Origin: Dokdonella sp.
GTDB taxonomy: Bacteria; Pseudomonadota; Gammaproteobacteria; Xanthomonadales; Rhodanobacteraceae
DNA length: 64,000 nt
Reading direction: 5' to 3'
Assembly: GCF_019634845.1 (NCBI RefSeq)
Contig: NZ_JAHCAQ010000002.1
Coordinates: 124,001-188,000 of the forward strand
Shown here: one piece after another, positions 10,489 through 19,551 of the stretch
How the letters are laid out: every line of letters begins with the position of its first letter
Numbering within the stretch: position 1 is the stretch's first letter
Program-made: the position numbers and the translations under genes
The notes under the pieces: generated by a model
Databases searched by the model: none
Told to the model about the DNA's origin: nothing
The model's input: only the letters and a program-made list of their open reading frames with translations

Positions 10489-10752
10489 TTGGCCAACATC
10501 AAATCCGCGAAGAAGCGTGCGCGCCAGTCCGAGCAGAACCGTCAGCGCAACGCCAGCGCGCGTTCGATGGTTCGCACCACGATCAAGAACGTCGTCAAGG
10601 CGATCGATGCGAAGGACAAGGCGCGCGCCGAAGCCGCCTTCAAGATCGCCGAACCGGTGATGGATCGCTACGCCGCGCGTGGCCTCATCCACAAGAACAA
10701 GGTGGCGCGCCACAAGAGCCGCCTGACCGCGCACATCGCCGCGCTGGCCTGA
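10489..10752 (+). CDS. rpsT: 30S ribosomal protein S20
   Basis: S20 binds 16S rRNA in the body of the small subunit. The 87-residue product starts [21 protein letters not shown] and ends in the helical, very basic tail typical of S20. The start codon is TTG at 10489, set by the family N-terminus and by a GGAG site 7 bases upstream. No ATG is available in the right place. E. coli rpsT also starts with UUG, and that weak start is part of its autogenous translational control, so the same control is plausible here. It is monocistronic, with its own promoter and a strong terminator. Confidence 0.97.
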   Translation: MANIKSAKKRARQSEQNRQRNASARSMVRTTIKNVVKAIDAKDKARAEAAFKIAEPVMDRYAARGLIHKNKVARHKSRLTAHIAALA

Positions 10753-10771
10753 ACGCCGCGCGACGATCACG

Positions 10772-10798
10772 AAAAAGCCGGCGCAAGCCGGCTTTTTT
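10772..10798. terminator. Intrinsic terminator after rpsT, probably bidirectional
   Basis: An 11-bp stem (AAAAAGCCGGC / GCCGGCTTTTT) with a GCAA loop begins 20 bases after the rpsT stop and ends in a run of six Ts. The A-run on the other side would also serve the converging hydrolase gene, which ends at 10822. Confidence 0.9.
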
Positions 10799-10821
10799 GT
10801 TGCGCGCGCCGGTGCCGGCGC

Positions 10822-12045
10822 TCAGGCCAGCACGTCGTCGAGCCAGTCCATCGACACGGCTGCCGAATGGGCGAGGTTGCCGGCCTGGCAGTGCCCGTCC
10901 GCACCCTCGTCGGTGCCGAACAGGTGGCCACTCGCGCCGGGCACGCTGGCAACGAAGCGTTCGTACTGTGCCAGCGGCTCGCGGCCCTCGCCGCTGCCGA
11001 CCAGCGCCAGCGCCGCGCAGCGCAGGGTCGCCAGCTGCGCCGCTTCGACGCGGAACGCGCGCAGCCGCCGATAGGTGTCCTTGAAGCTCGTGCCGCCGAT
11101 GCGCAGGATCAGGTTGCGCGACATCTCGCGCGCCTGCGGCGGCATCACGTGGTCCGGGATATGGTCGAGATCGGCGGCGCGGAAATCGTCCGCATCGGGC
11201 ATCTGCGCCGGATCGAAGCCGACGAACGAGGCCATGTAGGCATGCAGGTCCACGATCGGCGAGTTGGGGATCAGTGCGCGGATGCGCGGCTCGTGCACGG
11301 CGATGCGGGTGGCGAAGTAACCGCCGAAGCTGATGCCCATGAGCGCGATCCGCGCCGGGTCGGTCTGGGCCCGCGTGAGCAGGTGTTCCACGGCCGGCGT
11401 GCCGATGCGCTCGAACTCAGGGATGAAGCACAGTCCGTCGTGGAAACGCAGCGTGTCCATCTGCCCCGGCCCGGTGAACAGCAGCAGGCGGTAGCCGCGC
11501 TCAAGCGCGGCGCGACCGTAGCCGAGATAGGTCTCCTCCAGCGTGCCGTCGTAACCGCTGACGATCATCAGCGTCCGCCCCGGCGCGTCGGCGCCGGCCG
11601 CGCACAGGTAGTACGCCGGCAGGGCCCGGCCGTCGCAGTCCAGGCTCACTTCCTCGCATCGCCACGGACCGTGCTTCATCGCGGCGAGGAAGCAGGCGCG
11701 GCTGGCCAGACCGTACTGGCGATGGCGTGGATCACTGATCGCGCTGTAGTACTCGGCCGCGCGCCAACTGTTGCTGGCAACGAGCCAGGCATCATGGGCG
11801 CTGACGGCGTGGCCGCCTGCGGCGCGCCGTTCGGCGTCGGCCTGCTGCCGCGCCGCCGCCGCCGCGAACGCGTCGACCCAGCTGGCCGGTACCCCGCTTT
11901 CGATGCGTTGCGCGAGCATGAGGCATTCGCCGATCGCCGCGCCGCCATAACGCGCGGCGCCGAGCTGACGAATGAGCTGGTATTCCATTTCGGCGTCGGC
12001 GAAGCCGGCGACGCGCATGCGGCCGCGCTCAAGCGTCTCGCTCAT
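10822..12045 (-). CDS. Alpha/beta hydrolase of the FrsA / 2,6-dihydroxypseudooxynicotine hydrolase-like type
   Basis: This is a 407-residue alpha/beta hydrolase with a long helical N-terminal domain (about residues 1-130) before the hydrolase fold. The nucleophile elbow is GISFGGY (Ser239), preceded by the SGYDGTLEE oxyanion-type loop. The C-terminal SGHLFG...DEGADGHCQAGN region probably supplies the catalytic His. Related proteins cleave C-C or ester bonds in small aromatic or ketone substrates; the substrate here is unknown. A GGAGG site sits 4 bases before the ATG. The gene stands alone downstream of an ECF sigma factor. A perfect FNR/DNR box lies about 93 bases upstream, so expression may rise at low oxygen or with NO. 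Confidence 0.75.
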   Translation of the reverse strand: MSETLERGRMRVAGFADAEMEYQLIRQLGAARYGGAAIGECLMLAQRIESGVPASWVDAFAAAAARQQADAERRAAGGHAVSAHDAWLVASNSWRAAEYYSAISDPRHRQYGLASRACFLAAMKHGPWRCEEVSLDCDGRALPAYYLCAAGADAPGRTLMIVSGYDGTLEETYLGYGRAALERGYRLLLFTGPGQMDTLRFHDGLCFIPEFERIGTPAVEHLLTRAQTDPARIALMGISFGGYFATRIAVHEPRIRALIPNSPIVDLHAYMASFVGFDPAQMPDADDFRAADLDHIPDHVMPPQAREMSRNLILRIGGTSFKDTYRRLRAFRVEAAQLATLRCAALALVGSGEGREPLAQYERFVASVPGASGHLFGTDEGADGHCQAGNLAHSAAVSMDWLDDVLA

Positions 12046-12131
12046 GCATCCTCCACGGTGACAGACGCGCGCAGACTGCGGTAGCAGCGGCGCCGGTACC
12101 GGGATGCTGCCGGTCGCGCCACGGCGCTGCG

Positions 12132-12145
12132 TTGATCCAGATCAA
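12132..12145. promoter_or_regulatory. Perfect FNR/DNR-type box upstream of the alpha/beta hydrolase
   Basis: TTGATCCAGATCAA is an exact match to the palindromic TTGAT-N4-ATCAA consensus of FNR/ANR/DNR regulators. It lies in the 260-base gap between the sigma-factor stop and the hydrolase start. On the minus strand, a CAGCAT hexamer begins 22 bases beyond the box, the spacing of a class II activated promoter, which would start transcription near 12097. The remainder of this gap has no convincing gene. Confidence 0.65.
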
Positions 12146-12305
12146 CCGCGCCGCGCCAGTGATGCGCGCCGGCGCAACCGGCCGCGCTGCGCGCAAGCAG
12201 GCCACGGGCGAGGAACAGTTCGACACGCTCGAACGCGATGCGGTCGCCGGCATCGCGCCCGTACCAGGTTTCGGCAATGCGATGGCGATTCCTCTGGCCG
12301 CTCGA

Positions 12306-13022
12306 TCAGCGCGTCGCATCGCACAGCCCGCTTGCGCGCGCCCGCGCGAGCACGCCGGCGACGATGCGGTCGCAGCGCACACCGTCGAACGCGAACGCGT
12401 CGGCCGTGGCGAGGTCGATCTGGCTGGCGAGGCCTTCGCGGATGAGGCTGCGCGCACGGAACAGTCGCGTGCGCACGGTCGCCGCCGGGATCCCGAGCGC
12501 CTGCGCGACTTCCTCGACGCTCAGCTCCTCGACCGCGCGCAGCATGAACACGGTGCGGAACGATGCGGGCAACTCGTCGATGCGCGCCTCGATCAGGCGG
12601 CGCAACTGCGCGCGCAGCGCCTTCTGCTCTGGCGCAGCCGCGGGATCGTCCGCGAACGCATCGTCACGATCGGCATCGGGGAGGTTCATGGCGGGTTCCA
12701 GTGCAATGATCTGCGCCGACTTGCGGCGCTGGCGCCCGAGCGCCTCGTTGATCGCGATGCGCACGAGCCAGGTCGACAGCCGCGCATCGGCGCGGAACGT
12801 GCCGAGCGCGCGCCAGGCCTGCAGCCAGGCCTCCTGCAGCGCGTCCTCGGCATCGGCGTCGGACTTGAGGATGCTGCGCACGCTGCGGAACAGCAGTTGG
12901 TTGTGGCGGCGCATGATCGCGGTGAAGGCCGCTTCCTCGCCGCGCGCGGCGCGCTGTACGAGCGCTGCTTCGTCGTCATCGTGGCTGATCGCGGCGTTAC
13001 CGGCTTGCGTGTTGGGGTCCAT
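12306..13022 (-). CDS. ECF-family RNA polymerase sigma factor
   Basis: This 238-residue sigma-70-family factor of the extracytoplasmic-function group redirects RNA polymerase to an unknown regulon. Region 2 is visible as EEAAFTAIMRRHNQLLFRSVRSILKSDADAEDALQEAWLQAW, with STWLVRIAINEALGR. Region 4 appears as LPASFRTVFMLRAVEELSVEEVAQALGIPAATVRTRLFRAR, a helix-turn-helix. Region 3 is absent, as in all ECFs. A C-terminal extension of about 35 residues contains two cysteines (VRCDRIV and GLCDATR). No anti-sigma gene adjoins it. The start MDPNTQ at 13022 is chosen by length; an upstream in-frame start cannot be excluded. Confidence 0.85.
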   Translation of the reverse strand: MDPNTQAGNAAISHDDDEAALVQRAARGEEAAFTAIMRRHNQLLFRSVRSILKSDADAEDALQEAWLQAWRALGTFRADARLSTWLVRIAINEALGRQRRKSAQIIALEPAMNLPDADRDDAFADDPAAAPEQKALRAQLRRLIEARIDELPASFRTVFMLRAVEELSVEEVAQALGIPAATVRTRLFRARSLIREGLASQIDLATADAFAFDGVRCDRIVAGVLARARASGLCDATR

Positions 13023-13108
13023 CGTGGTCGATCCCGTCATGGATGGGCGCGCCGAACATGCCATGCCCGGTCGCGGCAGTGGCGCATCATGGTCCGTCGC
13101 CACCGTGG

Positions 13109-13840
13109 TCATGCCGCGTCGCACGCGACGAAGCCGAGGAATTCGCTGCGCAGACCGGCGTCGTGCGCGAACGCACCGCGCATCACGGTGTTGCGCATGA
13201 GCGCGTGCGCATCCTTGACGCCGCGCCAGTGCATGCAGAAGTGGTCGGCCTCGATGACGATGGCCAGGCCGTCGGGCTTGACGCGCTGCTCGAGCGCATC
13301 GGCCAGCATCGTCACCGCTTCTTCCTGGATCTGCGGCCGGCTCATCACCCAGTCGCAGATGCGCGCGTACTTGGACAGGCCGATCAGCTCCGAGTCGGCA
13401 TTGGGCAAGACGCCGATCCACACCCGGCCCATGATCGGGCACAGGTGGTGCGAGCAGGCGCTGCGCACCGTGAGCGGGCCGATCGTCATCAGCTGGTCGA
13501 GCCGCGACACGTTCGGGAACGTGGCGACCTCGGGTGCCGCGCGGTAGCGGCCAGCGAACACCTCGTCGATGAACATGCGCGCCACGCGCTGCGCCGTGCC
13601 GGCGCTGTTGTGGTCGTGGCGGGTGTCGATCACGAGTGCCTGCAGCACGTCCTCGAGTCGGCCGGCAACCTCGGCGCGCAGCTCATCAAGCTCGCCCTCG
13701 GCGATGAAGTCGGCGATGTTGTCGTTGGCGTGATGTCGCTGGCACGCCTGCAACAGGCGCTGGCGGATGCGTTCGGAGGCCGGGCGCTGCGTGGCGGCCG
13801 GCTCGGACCTGAGGGCGACGACGGGAGTATGGACGGGCAT
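13109..13840 (-). CDS. folE: GTP cyclohydrolase I
   Basis: FolE converts GTP to 7,8-dihydroneopterin triphosphate, the first step to folate and biopterin and also the feed into queuosine synthesis, whose late enzymes Tgt and QueA are encoded at 40-42 kb. The 243-residue protein has the zinc site ACSHHLCPIMGRVWIGVLP and the SRPQIQEE segment. Its N-terminal helix region reads NDNIADFI, and the C-terminal EADHFCMHWRGVKD supplies the third zinc ligand. The start MPVHTPVV at 13840 is the likeliest. It lies 86 bases before the ECF sigma-factor gene on the same strand. Confidence 0.95.
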   Translation of the reverse strand: MPVHTPVVALRSEPAATQRPASERIRQRLLQACQRHHANDNIADFIAEGELDELRAEVAGRLEDVLQALVIDTRHDHNSAGTAQRVARMFIDEVFAGRYRAAPEVATFPNVSRLDQLMTIGPLTVRSACSHHLCPIMGRVWIGVLPNADSELIGLSKYARICDWVMSRPQIQEEAVTMLADALEQRVKPDGLAIVIEADHFCMHWRGVKDAHALMRNTVMRGAFAHDAGLRSEFLGFVACDAA

Positions 13841-14083
13841 CGGCAGATTCCATGGGTCGGTGGGCGCTCCAGCGGCATGGCGGCAAGCGGTCGCTGCGCA
13901 TCCGCCCCTGCCCTGCCGCTTCGTTCGAGCCGTTGGATGCAGCCGCAGCCGTTTGCGTTCCCGCGCGCTGCGGCGGAGTCCCGCAGGAGCGCGCCGGTGC
14001 CCTGCGCCACGGCGAACGGCTGCGCACGCCGGCAAGCCGGTCGGCGCGGTCCACCGTGCGTCACGCCGCGCCGGGCGCCGCGA

Positions 14084-14950
14084 TCAACGCCGGTAATGAT
14101 GGTGCGCGAGCGGCACCTGCAGCGGCCCGGCACTGTCGAGTCCGCCACTGCCGAGCCATTCGTAGGTCTGCTTGGCGGCGCGGTAGATCAGCGCGGCAGT
14201 CTGCGAGAAGTCGAACACCGACGCGCTCAGCGGGCACAGCGGCGGCACCACGGTGATGCGGGCATGTTCGCGGTATTGCGCCACGTCGCGATCGAGCTGG
14301 CGCATGCTCTGCAGACCCATCACATGCAGCGCGAGCGCCGCCATGTTGCGCGGCGGTTCGAGCATCGCGCAGCTCATGCCGGTCGGCAGCACGATGATGC
14401 GCTGCGCGCCCAGTTCGACCGCGCTCGCGATCGGCGTGTTGGTGGAGACGCCACCGTCGACGAGATGGCGGCCATCGATCTCCACCGACGGAAACACCAC
14501 CGGGATGGCAGTGCTGGCCAACAGCGCGGTTTCGACCTCGCCCGTCGACAGCAACACCGACTGCCCGCTGAGCACGTTGGTGGCGACCACATGCAGTGGC
14601 AGCGGCAGGTCCTCGAAGCGCGCGTTGTGCAGGGTGCGCTCGATGATGCGGCGCAGCCGCGTCGGCTCGATCAGGTGATCGCTGCCGAGCAACAGGGCCT
14701 TGATGCCGCTCCACAGCGTGAGCGGGAACACGTCCTTGCGACGCAGGCCACGCCACAGGTTGGCGAGGCGGTCGGCGCCCTCGGGCGTGGGATCGTCGGC
14801 ATAGAACGCGCCATTGAGCGCGCCGACCGAGGCGCCGACGATGAGATCAACCTCCAGATTGGCACGGCTGAGCGCCTGCAGCATGCCGACCTGGACCGCT
14901 CCCAGGCTGCCACCACCGCTCAGCACCAATGCCGTTTGGGTTCGACTCAT
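14084..14950 (-). CDS. Patatin-like phospholipase
   Basis: This 288-residue protein belongs to the patatin/RssA-type lipid acyl hydrolases. It has the glycine-rich oxyanion loop VLSGGGSLGAVQ (residues 9-20), the nucleophile elbow GASVG (Ser41) and the dyad aspartate in VDGGVSTNTP (Asp165). That is a complete Ser-Asp catalytic dyad. No signal peptide or membrane segment is visible, so it is probably cytosolic or membrane-associated. It lies between fabB and folE with gaps of about 240 bases either side, so it is probably transcribed separately. Family members act in phospholipid turnover, and its own substrate cannot be read from sequence. Confidence 0.88.
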   Translation of the reverse strand: MSRTQTALVLSGGGSLGAVQVGMLQALSRANLEVDLIVGASVGALNGAFYADDPTPEGADRLANLWRGLRRKDVFPLTLWSGIKALLLGSDHLIEPTRLRRIIERTLHNARFEDLPLPLHVVATNVLSGQSVLLSTGEVETALLASTAIPVVFPSVEIDGRHLVDGGVSTNTPIASAVELGAQRIIVLPTGMSCAMLEPPRNMAALALHVMGLQSMRQLDRDVAQYREHARITVVPPLCPLSASVFDFSQTAALIYRAAKQTYEWLGSGGLDSAGPLQVPLAHHHYRR

Positions 14951-15193
14951 TGCAGGGACCGCCAGCTGGGGCGCCGCGACACGGCGGCATCGACACCGAT
15001 CGGATGCAATTTATACGCCAAAGCAGCGCCATCCCGATACCCGAGTCACGCCGACCGGAAGTGCGCGAATGTCGCGGTGGGCGTCAACTCGGGCGCACGC
15101 ACCTGGCCTGCAACCCCGGGTGCGCTGCGATGGTCGCGGTCGTGCGCACGTCGCTGCCGGCACCGGCAGCGCCGCGCCGGTGCGCGTGACCCG

Positions 15194-16402
15194 TTACACC
15201 GCCGCGAACACGAGACTGGCGTTGGTGCCGCCGAAGCCGAAGCTGTTGGACATGACCGTGCGCAATGTGGCCGCGCGGCTACTGCGCACGATCGGGAAGC
15301 CTTCCGCGCGCGGGTCGAGCTCGGCGATGTTGGCCGAACCAGCCAGGAAACCGTCACGCAGCATCAGCAGGCTGTAGATCGCTTCGTGCACACTGGCGGC
15401 CCCGAGCGAGTGGCCGGTCAGCGCCTTGGTCGAGGACAGCGGCGGAACGTCGGCGCCGAACACCTCGCGCACGGCGTTGAGCTCGGTGATGTCGCCCACC
15501 GGCGTGGCCGTGCCATGCGTGTTGAGGTAGTCGATCGCACCATCCACGCCGGCCAGCGCCATGCGCATGCAGCGCACCGCACCCTCGCCCGATGGCGCCA
15601 CCATGTCGGCGCCGTCGGAAGTCACGCCGTAGCCGACCAGCTCGGCATGGATGCGTGCGCCACGCGCCTTGGCGTGCTCGTATTCCTCGAGCACGAGGAT
15701 GCCGCCGCCACCGCCGATGACGAATCCGTCGCGGCCGGTGTCGTAGGGTCGCGAGGCGGCCTCGGGCGTGGCGTTCCATGCGGTCGACAGCGCACCCATC
15801 GCGTCGAATTGCGCGGTCATGCCCCAATGCAATTCCTCGCCACCACCGGCGAACACGATGTCCTGCGCGCCATGGCGGATCAGGTCGGCAGCGGCACCGA
15901 TGCAATGCGCCGAAGTGGCGCAGGCGGCGGCGATCGAATAGCTGAGGCCAAGGATGCCGAACGCGGTCGCCAGCGTCGCCGACACGGTCGAGCACATCGT
16001 GCGCGGCACCATGTAGGGACCGACCTTGCGGATGCCCTTCTCGCGCAACAGGTCACCGGTCTCGATCTGCCACTGCGCCGAACCGCCACCGGAGCCGGCG
16101 ATCACGCCGATGCGCGGATGACGGATGCGATCGAGCGCGAGCCCGGCATCGGCAACCGCATCACGCATCGCCACATAGGCATAGGCGGCCGCGTCACCCA
16201 TGAACCGCTTGAGCTTGCGATCGATCGCGGCGACGAGGTCGATCTGCGGCGCGCCGGCGACATGGCTGCGCAGTCCATGCTCGGCGAACTCGGGCATCGA
16301 GCGCAGACCGCTGATGCCATCGCGCAGCGCACGTGACACATTGTCGGCCGCATTGCCCAGGCAGGACACGATGCCCATGCCGGTCACCACCACGCGCCGC
16401 AT
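15194..16402 (-). CDS. fabB: 3-oxoacyl-ACP synthase I (FabB)
   Basis: FabB elongates the cis-3-decenoyl-ACP made by FabA and is essential for anaerobic-type unsaturated fatty acid synthesis. The 402-residue protein begins [17 protein letters not shown]. It has the thiolase-fold triad: Cys161 in [10 protein letters not shown], His in [11 protein letters not shown] and His in TGHSLGAAS. The C-terminal [11 protein letters not shown] loop is also present. Its ATG overlaps the fabA stop in a TGATG arrangement, so the two are translationally coupled. The fabA-fabB pair is the classical gammaproteobacterial set and makes FabB more likely than FabF. Confidence 0.96.
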   Translation of the reverse strand: MRRVVVTGMGIVSCLGNAADNVSRALRDGISGLRSMPEFAEHGLRSHVAGAPQIDLVAAIDRKLKRFMGDAAAYAYVAMRDAVADAGLALDRIRHPRIGVIAGSGGGSAQWQIETGDLLREKGIRKVGPYMVPRTMCSTVSATLATAFGILGLSYSIAAACATSAHCIGAAADLIRHGAQDIVFAGGGEELHWGMTAQFDAMGALSTAWNATPEAASRPYDTGRDGFVIGGGGGILVLEEYEHAKARGARIHAELVGYGVTSDGADMVAPSGEGAVRCMRMALAGVDGAIDYLNTHGTATPVGDITELNAVREVFGADVPPLSSTKALTGHSLGAASVHEAIYSLLMLRDGFLAGSANIAELDPRAEGFPIVRSSRAATLRTVMSNSFGFGGTNASLVFAAV

Positions 16403-16917
16403 CAGAAGCTCTCCGTCGACTGGAACAGGCCCACCCGCAGGCCGCTGGCAGTGTAGATCAGGCGATCGTCGACAAAGGTGCTGCCATCGGCGACGACCAT
16501 CTTGAGACGACCGCGGATCACGCGCGCGACGTCGATCTGGTAGCGCACCTGGCGCGCGCCCGGCAGTACCTGGCCGGTGAACTTGACCTCGCCCACGCCC
16601 AGCGCACGGCCCAGGCCGGGCTCACCGAGCCACGGCAGGTAGAAGCCGGCCAGCTGCCACATCGCATCCAGGCCGAGGCAGCCCGGCATGACCGGGTCGC
16701 CCTCGAAGTGACAGCCGAAGAACCACAGGTCCGGCCGGATGTCGAGCTCGGCAACGAGGATGCCCTTGCCATGGCTGCCGCCGTGCTCGTCGATCCGCGT
16801 GATGCGATCGAACATCAACATCGGCGGTGCCGGCAGCCGCGCATTGCCGGGGCCGAACATCTCGCCGCGCGCGCAGGACAGAAGCTGCTCGTAATCGAGC
16901 GATGAAGGTCGGGACAT
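16402..16917 (-). CDS. fabA: Bifunctional 3-hydroxydecanoyl-ACP dehydratase/isomerase
   Basis: FabA dehydrates 3-hydroxydecanoyl-ACP and isomerises trans-2- to cis-3-decenoyl-ACP. The 171-residue protein has its catalytic His70 in [12 protein letters not shown] and Asp84 in LGLDAMWQ, exactly the E. coli numbering. This supports the start [11 protein letters not shown] at 16917; an ATG three codons upstream (16926) is possible. It is co-transcribed with fabB and follows nadB after 74 bases. Confidence 0.96.
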   Translation of the reverse strand: MSRPSSLDYEQLLSCARGEMFGPGNARLPAPPMLMFDRITRIDEHGGSHGKGILVAELDIRPDLWFFGCHFEGDPVMPGCLGLDAMWQLAGFYLPWLGEPGLGRALGVGEVKFTGQVLPGARQVRYQIDVARVIRGRLKMVVADGSTFVDDRLIYTASGLRVGLFQSTESF

Positions 16918-16991
16918 GGAATCCATCGGCAGTTGGGCGACAGGACCGCGGCGACGCGCCGCGGGAAGCGGAACAGCAGGCTTGCGCTGGC

Positions 16992-18461
16992 TCAGCAGGC
17001 CACCGCGAGCGGCGCTGGCGACGTCGCCAGTACGGTATCGGGTACGCACCCGTGCGCACCCAGACTGTCTGGCCGACGCAAGGCCGCCGCAAGCATAGCG
17101 AGCGCCAGCCGCGCCTGCCAGCCCTCGCCGCTCCAGTCGATACAGCCGTCCAAACCGCGGCGCAGCCCGCTCCGCGAGCGCAATGGCCCGGCCACCTGCC
17201 ACAACAGCTCGCGCAACTGCGCCAGCCGCGGCGGCGGCAGGCCCGCGCCCAGTCCACGCCACTCGGGCGCGCCGGTCGCCGGCGGCGCAGCGGCCGCCGC
17301 CAGCCAGCCGCCGAGGCGGCGCCCGAACGCGATGCCTTCGAGCAGCGAATTGCTGGCCAGCCGGTTGGCGCCATGCACGCCCGTGCCGGCCACCTCGCCG
17401 ACCGCGTACAGGCCCGGCAACGAGCTGCGTCCATCGGCGTCGACCGCGATGCCGCCCATCTGGTAATGCGCCGCGGGAGTGACCGGGATCGGCGTGGTGC
17501 GTGGGTCGATGCCGTGGGCAAGGCAGGCGGCGAGCACGTTGGGAAACGCGTGCGGCCAATCGACGTCGACCGCGGTCGCGTCGAGCAGCACGCGCGCGCC
17601 GGCCTGACGCTCCAGCCAGACCTGGCGCGCCACCACGTCGCGCGGGGCGAGATCGCGCAGTGGATGCACGCCATCGAGCAGGCGGCGGCCCTGCGCATCG
17701 ACCAGACGAGCGCCGGCGCCGCGCAGCGCCTCGGTCACGAGCGGCAGGCTCTGCTGACCGGGCACGTCGAGCGCGGTCGGATGGAACTGCACGAACTCCA
17801 GGTCACGCACGCGCGCGCCGGCCGCGAGCGCCAACGCAAGGCCCGCGCCATCGGCACCGGGCGGATTGCTGGTGCGCGCGAACAGCGCACCGCTGCCACC
17901 GGTGGCCAGCACGACGGCACTGGCGGCAAGCTCCTCCAGCGAGCCGTCGGCACGGCGCAGGCGCAGGCCGCAGACGCGGTTGTCGCGCAGGCACAGCGCG
18001 TCGACCTCGACGCCGCTGTGCCAGTGGATGTGGTGCGCCGCGCCCACGCGCGCGGCGAGCGCACGCGTGATGACCGCGCCGGTGGCATCGCCGCCGGCAT
18101 GCACGATGCGCGCGACGCCGTGGCCGCCCTCGCGGCCCAGCAGCAGTTGGCCATCGCCGGCGCGGTCGAAGGCCACGCCCTGCGCAAGCAGCCACTCGAC
18201 CACGCCCGGTGCCTGCGCGCACAGCCACTGCACGCACGCCACGTCGTTGTGGTGGGCACCGGCCACCATCGTGTCGTGCGCATGGGCGGCAGCACTGTCA
18301 CCAGTGGCGAGCGCGGCCGCCAGGCCGCCCTGCGCGAGCAGGCTCGCGCTGCCGGCGCCCGCCTCGCCGCGACTGAGCAGCAGCACGCGCGCCGGCGCCG
18401 CGGCGAGCGCGGTGGCGAGGCCGGCCACGCCGGCCCCGACCACGACGATCGGTGCGTTCAT
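16992..18461 (-). CDS. nadB: L-aspartate oxidase
   Basis: NadB is the FAD enzyme that oxidises L-aspartate to iminoaspartate, the first step of de novo NAD synthesis. The 489-residue protein has an N-terminal dinucleotide fold ([16 protein letters not shown]) and [26 protein letters not shown]. It also has [11 protein letters not shown] and the active-site region [11 protein letters not shown] typical of the succinate dehydrogenase/fumarate reductase flavoprotein family. The C-terminal helical domain is shorter than in E. coli NadB (about 540 residues). It overlaps nadA by 4 bases (ATGA), forming a nadA-nadB operon whose products act in sequence. Confidence 0.94.
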   Translation of the reverse strand: MNAPIVVVGAGVAGLATALAAAPARVLLLSRGEAGAGSASLLAQGGLAAALATGDSAAAHAHDTMVAGAHHNDVACVQWLCAQAPGVVEWLLAQGVAFDRAGDGQLLLGREGGHGVARIVHAGGDATGAVITRALAARVGAAHHIHWHSGVEVDALCLRDNRVCGLRLRRADGSLEELAASAVVLATGGSGALFARTSNPPGADGAGLALALAAGARVRDLEFVQFHPTALDVPGQQSLPLVTEALRGAGARLVDAQGRRLLDGVHPLRDLAPRDVVARQVWLERQAGARVLLDATAVDVDWPHAFPNVLAACLAHGIDPRTTPIPVTPAAHYQMGGIAVDADGRSSLPGLYAVGEVAGTGVHGANRLASNSLLEGIAFGRRLGGWLAAAAAPPATGAPEWRGLGAGLPPPRLAQLRELLWQVAGPLRSRSGLRRGLDGCIDWSGEGWQARLALAMLAAALRRPDSLGAHGCVPDTVLATSPAPLAVAC

Positions 18462-19483
18462 ACGCGTTCTTGCCGCCCGACCGCCAGCATGCGCGTGAGC
18501 GAGCCGCGCGCGCGCTCGATGATGTCGGCGGGAATGTGGATCTCGTGCCGGAGGTCACGCAACGCGGCGTAGATGTTGGGCAGCGTGATGCGCTGCATGT
18601 GCGGGCACAGGTTGCAGGGCTTGATGAACTCGGTGCGCGGGAACTGCGCCCGCAGGTTGTCGGCCATCGAGCACTCGGTGATGAGCGCGACGCGCTTGGG
18701 TTGTTCCTTGGCCAGCCAGCGGCCCATCGCGCTGGTCGAGCCGACGAAGTCGGCCTCGGCCAGCACCTCGGGCGGACATTCGGGGTGAGCGACGAGCTTG
18801 GCGTCGAAGCGCTCGCGCGCATGGCGCGCCTCGCCGGCGGTGAACTTCTCGTGCACCTCGCAGCGTCCATGCCAGAGCACGAGCTCGACGCCGGTCTGGC
18901 TGGCGACGTGTTTGCCGAGGAACTGGTCGGGCAGGAAGATCACCTTGTCCACGCCGAGCGACTCGACCACCTGCACCGCGTTGGCCGAGGTGCAGCACAC
19001 GTCGGTCTCGGCCTTGACCGCCGCCGAGGTGTTCACGTAGCTCACCACCGGCACGCCCGGATGCTGGCGGCGCAGCTCGCGCACATCCTCGGCCGTGATC
19101 GACGCGGCCAGCGAGCAGCCGGCTTCGAGGTCGGGGATCAGCACGGTCTTGTCGGGCGCGAGGATCTTGGCGCTCTCGGCCATGAAGTGCACGCCACAGA
19201 GCACGATGAGGTCGCTGTCGCAATCGGCGGCGGCCTGCGCCAGCGCCAGCGAGTCGCCGGTCACGTCGGCCACGCCATGGAAGATCTCGGGCGACTGGTA
19301 GCTGTGCGCCATGATCACCGCACCGCGCTGCTGCTTGAGGCGATTGATCGCCTCGATCCACGGCAGGTGCAGCGACCACTCCATGCACGGCACGAGGTGC
19401 TCGATGCGCGCGCGCAGGGCGGCGTACTCGTGTTCGAGTTCCTCGCGCCAGGTCGGCACGGGCAGCGGGCTGATTGCATTCAC
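18458..19483 (-). CDS. nadA: Quinolinate synthase A
   Basis: NadA condenses iminoaspartate with dihydroxyacetone phosphate to quinolinate, using a [4Fe-4S] cluster. The 341-residue protein has candidate cluster cysteines in VLCGVHFMAES (Cys96), TDVCCTSANA (about Cys164) and KPCNLCPHMQR (Cys290/293). It also has the substrate-binding IMAHSYQSPEIF and GSTSAMGRW. The start is a GTG at 19483 (giving MNAISPLPVPTW), supported by a GAGG site 8 bases upstream. The frame is open further upstream without family similarity. It is the first gene of the nadA-nadB pair. Confidence 0.95.
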   Translation of the reverse strand: MNAISPLPVPTWREELEHEYAALRARIEHLVPCMEWSLHLPWIEAINRLKQQRGAVIMAHSYQSPEIFHGVADVTGDSLALAQAAADCDSDLIVLCGVHFMAESAKILAPDKTVLIPDLEAGCSLAASITAEDVRELRRQHPGVPVVSYVNTSAAVKAETDVCCTSANAVQVVESLGVDKVIFLPDQFLGKHVASQTGVELVLWHGRCEVHEKFTAGEARHARERFDAKLVAHPECPPEVLAEADFVGSTSAMGRWLAKEQPKRVALITECSMADNLRAQFPRTEFIKPCNLCPHMQRITLPNIYAALRDLRHEIHIPADIIERARGSLTRMLAVGRQERV

Positions 19484-19551
19484 CAGGCAATCCTCGTCAG
19501 GGCGGAGAAGCGGGAAGCGGGGCGCGTATGGTGGGGGCTGGCGCCGCGGAG

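Noticed and set aside
7555-18572. Very long open frames antisense to ileS, murJ, folE and nadB
   Set aside because: Their translations are Arg/His/Gln/Ala-rich mirror products of GC-rich codons; the sense-strand genes carry full family motifs.
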